64,000 bases of DNA from NCBI GenBank assembly GCA_032622095.1, contig CP136069.1, positions 47,158,194 to 47,222,193 of the forward strand. Reading direction: 5' to 3'. Below are positions 45,051 to 56,607 of the stretch, piece after piece (position 1 is the stretch's first letter; every line of letters starts with the position of its first letter). A model generated the notes under the pieces. The model was not told the DNA's origin and searched no databases. It was given only the letters and a program-made list of their open reading frames with translations. A program made the position numbers and the translations under genes. The stretch is from Siphonodentalium dalli. Lineage: Eukaryota; Mollusca; Scaphopoda; Gadilida; Siphonodentaliidae.

Positions 45051-47993
45051 GTGAGTATATATCAAGTACGGTCAAATCGAGGTACAGTTTTGTGGCCATT
45101 TTGGATTGGACTTTGTGGAAAATCTCAAAATGCGCAATATCCTGTCCAAGGTAGAATACAATCCCATCGTCACGCAGGTATGCATGACCACTGGCATCAC
45201 ATATACAGCATGTCATTAAATTTAATATTTTGTCATTTAAGACTATATTCGGTTACATTATGATATGATATGTCAAGTTTCTCAGAATAATGCAGCATGA
45301 ATATAACCGACAGAAGTGACTGATGGTGATTTTCTTAAAGGATTTCTCAAATCCCAGTGGCAATGTAACATGTTTTTGAGGCAGATGTTGGGTTAAAGGT
45401 ACGGTTGGCCTTGGCGGTGGGTATCCTGTGAAAATATTTCCACCCGTCAAAAACCGCCAAAAACAGAAAGAACATCAAAATGTAGACATACTTTGTCCGT
45501 ATATAAATATGATATATCGCATTAACTGTATGTTATTCTCATATGTTTAACCATTGTTATGTAAACAAAAGTATAAAAAGTTACTTTCTGGTGTTTGTTT
45601 ATATTATGATGGTAAACATAAAGAGCGTTCTTTGTTGGTGAATTCCTGATATGGAACTAATAAAGAGCGTTTATGCCATTTGTGTGTGATTAGCCAGTAG
45701 CATTTTGCTGTCCTCTGTAACCCAATCAGGCTCTTGCTTAGGTAAAATATAGTAGGTATTTATGATAACATGCTGGTCATGGTATATATGAACGAAACTG
45801 TATGCGTTTTAATGTTTTTCTGTTTACGGTGTTTGGAACAAATATGAATATTTTCGACAATTAAGGCCTCACGTGCCTTTAAGTCAAATTATTTTTCTAT
45901 TTCATCAATGAAGAGGCACACATTTATACACGTAAACTGGAAATTCCCTGGATATGTACTTGTCGAGAAATCGTAATGGGGCTTACCGGTATATTTCTTT
46001 TTATCATTGTGTGAATATCAACAGAACAGATAAAACATTTATTCTACATATAATAAAGACAATAAATAGCACAATTATAAATCATATCGATTACTTAGTT
46101 GAATCTGCAGTGGTGGTTAGCCTCTAATGTCATGCACCAGTCAACCGGTGCTCTGCATTGCACTATGTATGGCTGGATTGTGGGCCATTGCGGCTGTTTT
46201 TTATATTGATATTTGTGGAATTGGGCATATCGTGTATAATTTGAAAGATACTTGAGTAAAACAACGGTTGCTATCATTCTTGTGTTGAGAATAGATTCTG
46301 CAATATCTTGCCAAATGAGTGTTAGTCTACCAAATGTGCTCACATATTGGTACATTGAACATTTCATGAGTATTTGGTTGATTTAAACAACTGATGGTTG
46401 TATTAAATCCACTTCTAAGTCACAATTGTCATAACATGTTCTGTGTGAGGTTTAACAATAAAGGCAATGATTTGTAAAACAGTTACATTAGGTCAATATA
46501 TTCACAAAGGGTGGATTTTCGGAGGATTTCTCAAGTCGCAGTGACAATGTAACAACATGTTTTAGTCATATGTTGGGTTCTATCAGCCATATTATACATA
46601 TGTTTTATCAGGAATATGTACACTTATAGTTTGTGAGCTGATAGGGTACCCCGGCATCACCAGGCCTTAACTTCACCCCGCTCATATTCTTCCTCATTAT
46701 GTCCCTCAACATTTAAGCGATGTTAACACGAACAAGTGGCCGTGTAGACATCAGACAAGTTGACGTCCACCGTGGCCGCCGTTTTCAGACAAGTCACTAA
46801 GTCAGTTTGAACAGATATTGTCAAATGTATACAAATTAATATACGTTTGTGATGCTACGACATAATGCCACCTTATAGAGCAAAATTGGAACTCCCCGTC
46901 CAAGAAGTTGAAAATATGACGTTTTTTCACTAATATCGTCTAGATCAGTTTCAACTCTTTTGGAACTGGTTGAGAACTGCCACTTTACATTGTATTTGTC
47001 ATGTTAATTGATCATTGTAGCAATTAAATCTGCAATTATCTCTTCTGATCTATCAAAAATTAGATTTTACACAACGCGGTATAAAATAAAAAAAAAACAC
47101 AATTGGGATTCTAGTCATATTTGAGCATGCAGTAAGAAGAACTTAACAATACCCATGAATATGCCAACTCATTGTAATCAAAAGTGTTAGATTGGCTCAA
47201 AATGGCCGCAAAAGTAGCCGCCAAAATATGGAAAATTATATATATTGCCCCAACATGCCCTACACTAAACAGTCTACAATCTTCCAGACTGATTTATCCT
47301 TTCGAGTTTCATCTGGCCTTTCGAGTCGTCGAGCTATGTGGTATATGCATGTAGAAATTCAGAATTCTATTCCTATTTTGCTATAAATCAGGAATCGTAA
47401 TGCACGTGATGCTGTTGCGAAATACTAAACTGACAACTGGTACTTTTTGTGGATTAATTACAAACTATGATTAATATATTGTTTCATTTATTGTCTCTCC
47501 GTTGATAAACGAACTAGTGTTGTTATTATTCAGGGTCAAATGTAGGCAAAATCTGACAAAGCTCAGCTCAAACAAGATCTCAAACAGGCTTTTTTTCTGA
47601 ATCGTTGGGTCATGTGCAATATTTTCAGTTTGCAACCAGTTGTTGTTTCTGCAAAACAGGTCAACATTTATGTAAATTTTTTTTAGAAAGGTTAGAAATC
47701 AATTCAAGTAGACCTGAAGTCTTGCTATACATGTAGATGAGGCCCAACACTGGGTGCTTTATTTCAAATACATGAAGAAATCCGATTCCAGGTTAAATAG
47801 CCTTGATAATAATGTAACGATACCCGAGGTCCTTTAATCCCAAAAACTGATAAAATATTGGCATCAAGCAAACGTTTCTAATGTCCCGTCTTCATTATTC
47901 TTTGCCAACACGGTTCTTTCATCATCCCATAACATTGAACATCGGATTCGCAAATGACGTTTACTTATGATCACATTATTTGGCATATAGTGT

Positions 47994-48110
47994 ATATAGA
48001 GGATCTACAATGATTTCCCAGTTTATAATGGAATTTACAAAACGAGTACAGTAAACTTACTGGATGACTAAATCCCGCTATACACTGGGTATGAATTGTA
48101 GATTCTATTT
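47994..48110. mobile_element. AGAGGATCT hairpin MITE
   Basis: Left end atagaggatctacaatgatt pairs imperfectly with tgaattgtagattctat. The arms (cccagtttataatgg / ctatacactggg) match those of the hairpin at 3109-3240. Confidence 0.7.
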
Positions 48111-48551
48111 ACGACAATATCCAAACCCTTGATAAAACAAACTTAAATCAACAATTGGGACGTGGTGCTAACATCGGTTTCTATAAGGCATGCTATGACT
48201 TTTAACGTACATATGCGTTGTTTCACCGCATAAGGAAATAGTCCAAGATAAATGAAGACTCTTTGACGCATTTAGTGGCGTATATTTAATGAAATACCTT
48301 TTCGTGTATTATCGGCACGCACAGTGACGTAAGAGCTTAGCGCAAATATATCGATCAATGTCATTATTATGTTAATTAGAAGATAATTTATGATATTCAA
48401 TTTGCATTGGGTTATTTAGTGTTGACTGTAAGATAAACATGGGTGATAAGGTGGTTGAAAAATTTTGTCAACATGAAAAAACACATAAAAATGGAACTAT
48501 ATTTTTTTCTTGAATGTGTCTTTTCTTTGCTAAAATATGATTATGTGATAA

Positions 48552-48660
48552 AAAGGATCTCATATTCGTCGCAATTCTATACGAAATTGATCGACCTCGT
48601 CCACTAAATTCGATTCATACATATTGTATAGAATTGCGACTCATTAGAGATCCTCTATTT
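48552..48660. mobile_element. AGAGGATCT hairpin MITE, different arms
   Basis: Left aaaaggatctcatattcgtc pairs with gcgactcattagagatcct. The inner arms are gcaattctatac / gtatagaattgc. Only the terminal ~9 bases are shared with the other hairpins of the family. Confidence 0.7.
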
Positions 48661-49612
48661 ATATAATGATTTATTTAATGTAATAACGGTAGGATCATGC
48701 AATAAATCTGTTTTCTATGCTCTGTTATGGTCATGTGAATATTTTCAGATTGCAACCAGTTGTTGTTTCTGGAAAACAGGCCAAAATTTATTTAAAACAA
48801 TTAAAACGTCAGAAATCAATTTGAAAATAGGCACAGACCAAGCAGATCGGAGGTTTTGCTATACATGTAGATGAGGCCCAAGACTGGTTGCTGAATCATC
48901 CAGTTCTAGGTTAAATAGCCTTGATAATAATTTAACGATACCCCAGGTCATGTTAAATCAAACTGTTGGGTAGTAACGTTTCTAAAGTCCCGTCTAAATT
49001 ATTTTTTGCCAACACGGTTCGTCCATCATCCCATCACATTGAACACGGGCTCGCAAATGACGTTTACTTATGATCCCATTGTTTGGCATATAATATATAT
49101 TTACTTTTCCTATACTCTGTTAAGGAGGCGCCCCATTCGTGCATTTAAAAAACATCTCTGTAAATGGCTGCCAAAACACTAAAATATGCAATGAAAAATG
49201 TTTTTTTTATATTCTCACTGATTTCAGATTGTAGACAGAACGCATACCATAGTTGGGTTTATATAGTCTAGATAATGCAGTGTGTTATTATAAAATATTT
49301 CCTGTCAAAATGTCTATGGATCTACATGAAAAAACGCTTTAAAAAGATTTTTTTTTCATAATTCGAACACATTTCTCATATTGTACGGGTAAAGAGTTGC
49401 TGTTATGGAATGTATATATCATACATTGATTACAAGGGATAATGAGTTTTTCTTTCAAACTTACAGTTTTAAATTGAGATTTGTTGAAATCTCACGAATG
49501 GGACGCATTCTTAATAGCGTATGTCATATTATGAAGGTCGATAGGTACATACTACCACTTCAATCGCAACCAATATTCAAGCTAACGGAATTGGCGTTCT
49601 GATGTATTGCAG

Positions 49613-49761
49613 ATCTTTCATCGGTCTGATAATTTTACTCTTGATCATTGGGACATCATACGATATATACTTGTTATATCGACCGACTCAGTGCTGTGAA
49701 GAGGACCGGATCCCCCTGACGGACGAGAAACAGTCACACGAGCTACCATCGGAACGCAGGC
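49613..49761 (+). CDS. NRF-6-like acyltransferase, coding exon 5
   Basis: Residues 220-270. It encodes the first membrane segment, ISFIGLIILLLIIGTSYDIY, with the family's GT.YD motif at its cytoplasmic end, then an acidic and polar linker containing CCEEDRIPLTDEKQ. It enters phase 2 and leaves phase 1 before GTGAGTCTC. The donor and the first ~20 intron bases (49758-49780) recur at 54219-54241, on the other side of a 4.4-kb foldback element. Confidence 0.85.
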
Positions 49762-49779
49762 GTGAGTCTCAATCACATT

Positions 49780-52700
49780 TAGTCCAGGAGATATTGGTCG
49801 ACCTCTGCACCCCCCAGGACTCAACTTCACCCCACTAATTTTCTTCCTTAAGGTCTCCTCTAATTTTTTTCACTTGTTAACAAGAAAAAAAAGTGGCCGC
49901 AGAGACTCCAGACAAGATGGCGTCCATCATGGCGGCCATTGTTTTTAAATGCACCATGTCTCTTTGATCGCCGTTATAGTAAAGATGATATCACATGCGG
50001 TCTTGTTTTCCGCTCGATTCGTTATGCTAATATACAGCCCTTATATACAAATTAGCCAACAATCCGACACCAGAATCCAATATGGCGGCCAAGATGGCCG
50101 CCGAAATGTGAAAATATGCTATTTTTCTGACATATTACCACCTTTCGTTTGTCTCTGTGGGAAAATGTTGGCATCTTTGCGTCATAGTTGGCATCTTTGC
50201 CGGTATACTATGTCAAAGCCGAATCTACGTTAATAACGCGATGTAATGTTTCGAATCAATGAATGTTATTGCTATTATAACAACACCCATGCTTATATAT
50301 GTGCAGGAGATACTCGAGCTAGGATTCCTCTTATACCTGAGTTGAGGAATATTTACCCACATCCAAGATGGCGGCCAAAATGGCCACCAGAAATAAAACA
50401 TCGCCGAAAATCGCCGATTTTAACATCAGTGAGCATTATTGTCATAAAAACTCCACACCTGCTTACTATTATGAGTTGGGAACACTTAGGCGAAGAACAT
50501 TCATTGTACCATATCCAAATAAAAGTACCCCAAATCCAAAATGGCGCCCACAATGGCGGACAGATTTTGAAAAATCACCGAAATTGCCTCATATTCACAC
50601 CATTGGACATTATTGTCGAGACAACTCCATCCATGCGTACAGTTGAGTTGGAAATACTGAGGTGAAGTAATTACCTTACATCTCAAGCAAGAAATGGTTT
50701 TCCAAATCGAAGATGGCGGCCAAAATGGCGACCGAAATTTGAAAATACGCCTACATTCCTTTACTTTCTTAGGATGGGCGTTATTATTTCGCGATTTCTA
50801 CGCACCATTACATGTTGATATGTATGAATTATTCATTAGGGTTTGGCAAGTGATACTCACAGTCAATATGGCGGCCAAACTGGCGGCCAGAAATTGAAAA
50901 GAAGCCGATAGTATCATATACTAATTTCAACTTTTTGTCATAATATCGATTTGTATAGACGAAACGGTACATAATATAAGCCATATATTAGTTCCAATGT
51001 AAGTCGTAGCCCTTTGGAATGATGAAAACCCACAATCGCGATGTGGCATTTCAAAATCCATTTTCCACTAAGGGCTCATACTGGCCGTAACCGTATATAG
51101 GTGCGCCGAATAGTCATATTATGACTTCCAAGAATCAAAACAACAGTACCTGAGCTGATTCTGAATTGCCACATTCAGCATTATCTAGACCCGTTTCCGT
51201 CTCTTCGTCAGATTAATCTATCTCACTCACAACAACAGTTTACTACACTTATTTGTAGAAGGGTGCCACTAATCGGAATGTTTCAAACAATACATATGCC
51301 GGTGTCCAGCTCACGTGTTTGTTTCGAAAGCTTGGCATTCTTAGCGAGCTTCATTCGTGGTATAGCTTATGGTATAATTCAGATGCTTGCTACATATGGG
51401 GTATAGGCGTCATCTTGTGCGATACACTAGACAGGTATTCGCTCGATGCGTATACTAGCTTTCAGAAGGACCTATCTATTTGCGTATTGTCAGCTTTGGT
51501 GATCCAATGGGGATAACAACGTGTACACCCGGTGATCTTCCCAAACAGCCACTTCCCAATATATGGTTCATCAATTCGCATACTCATCTAATGCACTGAC
51601 GTACCCGGACAACTTCTGAATATGGCTTCGAATGTTGAAAGCCCGACATTTGACGGATGCATATCTGCTAAGGCGTTGAAGACCATACTGCATAATATAC
51701 CCAAACTCCTTGAACATGATCATAAGAACAAGCTTGTCTCCCCGAACAGATCCAAGCAGATGATAACAATACACACGGTGCTAGTTTGTGGGTATGTGTC
51801 ATGATATTGGAAATTAAATTGGACCATGACTGCACCGCCCCTTATTTTGTTATGTTTTAGATTCAGACAGGATCTTATGTGTGGCTTTGCTTTCCTTGTA
51901 TGCTAAGATTGTATGTTCCCATCCGTTTGGAAGCCGTTCTTAAACAGCTGGACCAGGCGTGTGCCATTGGCTACTGTTGTATAAGCCCCGCCAAGACTGG
52001 AGTGTTGTCTTAAAGGCGATACCTTTGATAGTTGGTTGATATGTCATACTCACGCTGGGTGGTATGGTTCAAGAAAGTACAAATACCATCAACAAAAGGG
52101 TGAATTGTTCAACACGAAGAACATCCAGAGGAATGTTACGTTAATGAGCTCTTGCATTCAGTTCAACAAACGTTGGTACACCAAGTGATTTCTTGGTAAC
52201 ATCACCATTGCGAACATTTTCCTTCATGAGACATTAACTGCTATATTCTAAAGTTATATATATAAAGCTATATAACCATAAAGGTCGCGTTCCCCAACGT
52301 CCACAGCCATTGCCATCGAGACTGTAAATTGTTCTTTAAATACATAGTGAAATAAATGCACCACAGTTCCTGACATTTTCTTGAATAATACCGCCAACAT
52401 ACTGACACTAACCCTGAGAGAGGATAACAAAAAACGCACACATTCATGCTATAAAGACATTATCCTTCAGTCCATCCGACTGTTTTGAGGGAGGCTAGCA
52501 TAGTATTATCCAGACAAAAATGTACGTAGTTGAATCAGAAAGGCTTCGAAACGGATGTGGAAATACAATCTTACCACACCAAATAAAACCGACACTGTCG
52601 AATTTGTCTACATATGCCAATACGTTCGCTGAGTTTGTGAGTTGACGAACCATCTATTGAGAAGTGACTAGCTAACTGGTTCGCCAGGTGTACATGTCGT

Positions 52701-54216
52701 TATCACCATGGGGTATGAGACACATACATAGAGATGACCTTATGTAAGCTTGTATACTCATCTGCCATATGCCTTCATAGTTCAAGATGACGCACAAATA
52801 TCATATTTAGCAAATATTTAAAATCGTAAGCTAGACACCGGAAAATGAATTGTTTGAAACGTTGTGATTAGAGGGACCCTACTCCCAGGAAGTGGTGAAT
52901 ACTTTGTCGGTGTGAGCTACCTAGATTTATCAAACAAAGAAATGGAAGCTGGTCCAGATAATTATGGACGTGACGTGGCAAATCAGAATCTGTTATCAGG
53001 TAATTGTTCTGATATAACTATTCGGCGCACCTACGCTTACGGTCATTAACGGCGCTAAGTGGAGAATGGATTTCGAAATGCCACATCGCGATATTAATTG
53101 TGGTTTTCATCTTTCCAGAAGGATACGAGCTATGTTATGCGTTTTGATACCTTCAAGTTGAACTAGTAGATGGTGTATGTACAGTTTCGTCCATACATAC
53201 CGATATTATGACAAAAAGTTTAAATTAATATGTGAAAATATCGATTTCTTTTCAATTTCTAGCCGCCAATTTAGCAACGATCTTGGCTGTGATTATCAAT
53301 TGCAAAAACCTAATGAATACTTCATGTCACTATTCCATATCAACATGTAATGGTGGATAGAAATCGCGAAACAATAACGCCCATCGTAAGAAAGTAAAGG
53401 AATGTAGACTTGTTTTCACATTTCGGTCGCCATTTTGGCCGCCATCTACGATTTGGAAAATAATTTATGACAATAATGCTCACTGATGTTAAAATCGGCG
53501 ATTTTCGGCGATTTTTTATTTCTGGTGGCCATTTCGGCCGCCATCTTGGATTTGGGTAAATATTCCTCAACTCAGGTATAAGAGGAATCCTAGCTCGAGT
53601 ATCTCCTGCACATATATATGCATGTGTGTTGTTATAATAGCAATAACATTCATTGATTCGAAACATTACATCGCGTTATTAACGTAGATTCGGCTTTGAC
53701 CTATTATACCGGCATTTGGGAAAACGTGATATCGGACAAAAATATCCCGCAATGAATGTATATTATGGTCCCCATGTGGTCGAAAATGACTCCTCTATAT
53801 GATAAATGTATAACATGACGCAAAGATGCCAACATTTTCCTACAGAGACAAACGAAAGGTGGTAACATGTCAGAAAAATAGCATATTTTCACATTTCGGC
53901 GGCCATCTTGGCCGCCATATTGGATTCTGGTGTCGGATTTTTGACTAATTTGTAAGGGCTGTATAACGAATCGAGCGGAAAACAAGACCGTATGTGATAT
54001 CATCTTCACTATAACGGCGATCAAAGAGACATGGTGCATTTAAAAACAATGGCCGCCATGATGGACGCGATCTTGTCTGGAGTTTCTGCGGCCACTTTTT
54101 TTTCTTGTTAACAAATGAAAAAAATTAGAGGAGACCTTAAGGAAGAAAATTAGTGGGGTGAAGTTGAGTCCTGGGGGGGGGGTGCAGAGGTCTACCAATA
54201 TCTCCTGGACTAATTT
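49780..54216. mobile_element. Foldback element, 4.4 kb, in intron 5
   Basis: Arms about 49780-51120 and about 53010-54216 are inverted repeats beginning ttagtccaggagatattgg. Each arm contains several degenerate units with the word aagatggcggcc. The middle 1.9 kb (51120-53010) is unique and has no recognisable transposase. The paired open frames on opposite strands in the two arms only reflect the inverted repeat. The element starts 18 bases after the exon-5 donor and is flanked by 23-base direct repeats that include that donor. Confidence 0.85.
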
Positions 54217-54620
54217 AGAGGCGTGAGTGTTAATCACATTCTTTTGGGCGAGGCTATGCCGAGTCCAATAGATGGCAAATCCCCGAGCGGTAATACACCG
54301 TTTAAGCGACAGCATTAGCTACATATGTTATTTATCAATCGCGCAAAACTTGCCTTTTGTGGGGAAATAATGTCATTTGCCTAAGTTTTCCATTTCTTAT
54401 TTCGATGACGCTCTTTATTTATGGGGTCAAGAAAATAGTTGGTTGGCTTTTTTACAGTTATTCTAAGCCGACATTGTTCTGAAGATTTTGATATATTTTA
54501 GAGCGAACATGAATTTTGTATCAATAACAGTGAATAATGGACGATAGAAACGTGCGAAAATCACAGTTACGTCATTTAGGCCAGTTGACGTCCCTTGTTA
54601 CTTGCGCAATTTGCATAGAA
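54216..54620 (+). other. Intron 5 between foldback and array
   Basis: It begins with the second copy of the exon-5 donor region (54219-54241, aggcgtgagtgttaatcac). The rest is unique sequence up to the 74-base array. Confidence 0.6.
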
Positions 54621-54624
54621 ACGC

Positions 54625-56463
54625 ATAATCCTGGCGGTCTCGTTGTAAGTCTACCTGCACGCATCATCCGGATGTAATCTGTCTAGTTTAATTAAGCGCA
54701 TCATCCTGGCGGATCGTTGTAAGTTTACCTGCACGCATCATCCGGATGTAATCTGTCTAGGTTAATTGCGCGCATCATCCTGGCGGATCGTTGTATGTTT
54801 ACCTGCACGCATCATCCGGGTGTAATCTGTCTAGTTTAATTAAGCGCATCATCCTGGCGGATCGTTGTAAGTTTACCTGCACGCATCATCCGGATGTAAT
54901 CTGTCTAGGTTAATTGAGCGCATCATTCTGGCGGATCGTTGTAAGTTTACCTGCACGCATCATCCGGATGTAATCTGTCTAGGTTAATTGCGCGCATCAT
55001 CCTGGCGGATCGTTGTAAGTTTACCTGCACGCATCATCCGGATGTAATCTGTCTATAGGTTAATTGCGCGCATCATCCTGGTGGATCGTTGTAAGTTTAC
55101 CTGCACGCATCATCCGGATGTAATCTGTCTAGGTTAATTGCGCGCATCATCCTGGTGGATCGTTGTAAGTTTACCTGCACGCATCATCCGGATGTAATCT
55201 GTCTAGGTTAATTGAGCGCATCATCCTGGCGGATCGTTGTAAGTTTACCTGCACCCATCATCCGGATGTAATCTGTCTAGGTTAATTGCGCGCATCATCC
55301 TGGCGGATCGTTGTAAGTTTACCTGCACGCATCATCCGGATGTAATCTGTCTAGGTTAATTGAGCGCATCATCCTGGCGGATCGTTGTAAGTTTACCTGC
55401 ACGCATCATCCGGATGTAATCTGTCTAGGTTAATTGAGCGCATCATCCTGGCGGATCGTTGTAAGTTTACCTGCACGCATCATCCGGATGTAATCTGTCT
55501 AGGTTAATTGAGCGCATCATCATGGCGGATCGTTGTAAGTTTACCTGCACGCATCATCCGGGTGTAATCTGTCTAGGTTAATTGAGCGCATCATTCTGGC
55601 GGATCGTTGTAAGTTTACCTGCACGCATCATCCGGATGTAATCTGTCTAGGTTAATTGAGCGCATAATCCTGGCGGATCGTTGTAAGTTTACCTGCACGC
55701 ATCATCCGGATGTAATCTGTCTAGGTTAATTGAGCGCATCATCCTGGTGGATCGTTGTAAGTTTACCTGCACACATCATCCGGATGTAATCTGTCTAGGT
55801 TAATTGAGCGCATCATCCTGGCGGATCGTTGTAAGTTTACCTGCACGCATCATCCGGATGTAATCTGTCTAGGTTAATTGAGCGCATCATCATGGCGGAT
55901 CGTTGTAAGTTTACCTGCACGCATCATCCGGATGTAATCTGTCTATAGGTTAATTGCGCGCATCATCCTGGCGGATCGTTGTAAGTTTACCTGCACGCAT
56001 CATCCGGATGTAATCTGTCTAGGTTAATTGAGCGCATCATCCTGGCGGATCGTTGTAAGTTTACCTGCACGCATCATCCGGATGTAATCTGTCTAGGTTA
56101 ATTGCGCGCATCATCCTGGCGGTCTCGTTGTAAGTTTACCTGCACGCATCATCCGGGTGTAATCTGTCTACATGTAGGTTAATTGCGCGCATCATCCTGG
56201 CGGATCGTTGTAAGTTTACCTGCACGCATCATCCGGGTGTAATCTGTCTAGGTTAATTGCGCGCATCATCCTGGCGGATCGTTGTAAGTTTACCTGCACG
56301 CATCATCCGGGTGTAATCTGTCTATAGGTTAATTGCGCGCATCATCCTGGCGGATCGTTGTAAGTTTACTTCCACGCATTGTCCTGGCGTTCTCGTTGTA
56401 GGATCACATGCACGCATTATTCTGCCGTTCTCGTTGTAGGTTTACCTGAACGCATTATCCTAG
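54625..56463 (+). repeat. 74-bp tandem array ending at exon 6
   Basis: About 24 units of 74 bases, plus two shorter ones, run up to the start of exon 6. A unit reads gcgcatcatcctggcggatc, gttGTAAGTttacctg, cacgcatcatccggatg, taatctgtctaggttaattg. It contains a perfect donor word GTAAGT and, 32 bases before it, an acceptor-like TCTGTCTAG. The part cctggcg(g/t)tctcgttgta resembles the exon-6 start (cctagcgttctcgttgta). Similarity to the exon is highest in the last two partial units at about 56385 and 56425. Only the real exon has AG where the units have GG or GC. Units differ at few positions, so the array is recent or homogenised. Confidence 0.9.
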
Positions 56464-56607
56464 CGTTCTCGTTGTATACAAATGGGCAGAAGATACTGAG
56501 CACGCACCAGAACCATGTCAGTTTGAGAGCAGTCAATGGAATCCGCTTTATCAGCATTTCTTGGGTCATACTGGGCCAGGTATATCTTCTGGCCGCACCA
56601 GTCACAG
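56464..56607 (+). CDS. NRF-6-like acyltransferase, coding exon 6
   Basis: Residues 270-318, the start of the acyltransferase-3 domain. FSLYTNGQKILST is the family's cytoplasmic lead-in. NGIRFISISWVILGQVYLL is the first acyltransferase helix. Relatives usually read WVILGH here, and this histidine is thought to be catalytic in the superfamily. This gene has Gln (CAG). The acceptor ATTATCCTAG (56454-56463) has a weak pyrimidine tract. It enters phase 1 and leaves phase 1 before GTCAGT. Confidence 0.85.

Larger units (their letters stand above)
47620..49095 (+). repeat. Direct duplication of ~350 bp, 1.1 kb apart
   Basis: 'ttgcaaccagttgttgtttc', 'gctatacatgtagatgaggc', 'ttaaatagccttgataataa' and 'gacgtttacttatgatc' occur in the same order at 47620-47990 and 48735-49095. 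Between them lie the two hairpins and a segment matching 3240-3420. The copies have drifted, with small insertions and deletions. Confidence 0.8.
45051..49612 (+). other. Intron 4 with repeats
   Basis: About 4.6 kb. It contains a repeat shared with 1925-2025 (at 45395-45490), a fragment related to the end of the intron-5 foldback (46650-46800, 'ttaacttcaccccgct.at.ttcttcct'), and a direct duplication of about 350 bases (47620-47990 and 48735-49095). It also has two AGAGGATCT hairpins (47994-48110 and 48552-48660). The acceptor is TGTATTGCAG at 49603-49612. Confidence 0.7.

Noticed and set aside
51319-51516. Possible extra exon of the NRF-6-like gene
   Set aside because: No similarity to the family and no needed residues are missing: exon 5 joins exon 6 in the correct phase without it.
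49949-54039. Two pairs of similar open frames on opposite strands (MHHVSLIAV and MFRINECYC types)
   Set aside because: They are mirror images of the foldback arms; stops and composition give no support for coding and no domain is visible.
54625-56400. The 74-bp array as a CRISPR array
   Set aside because: Units are near-identical along their whole length, with no distinct spacer sequences, and lie in an intron.
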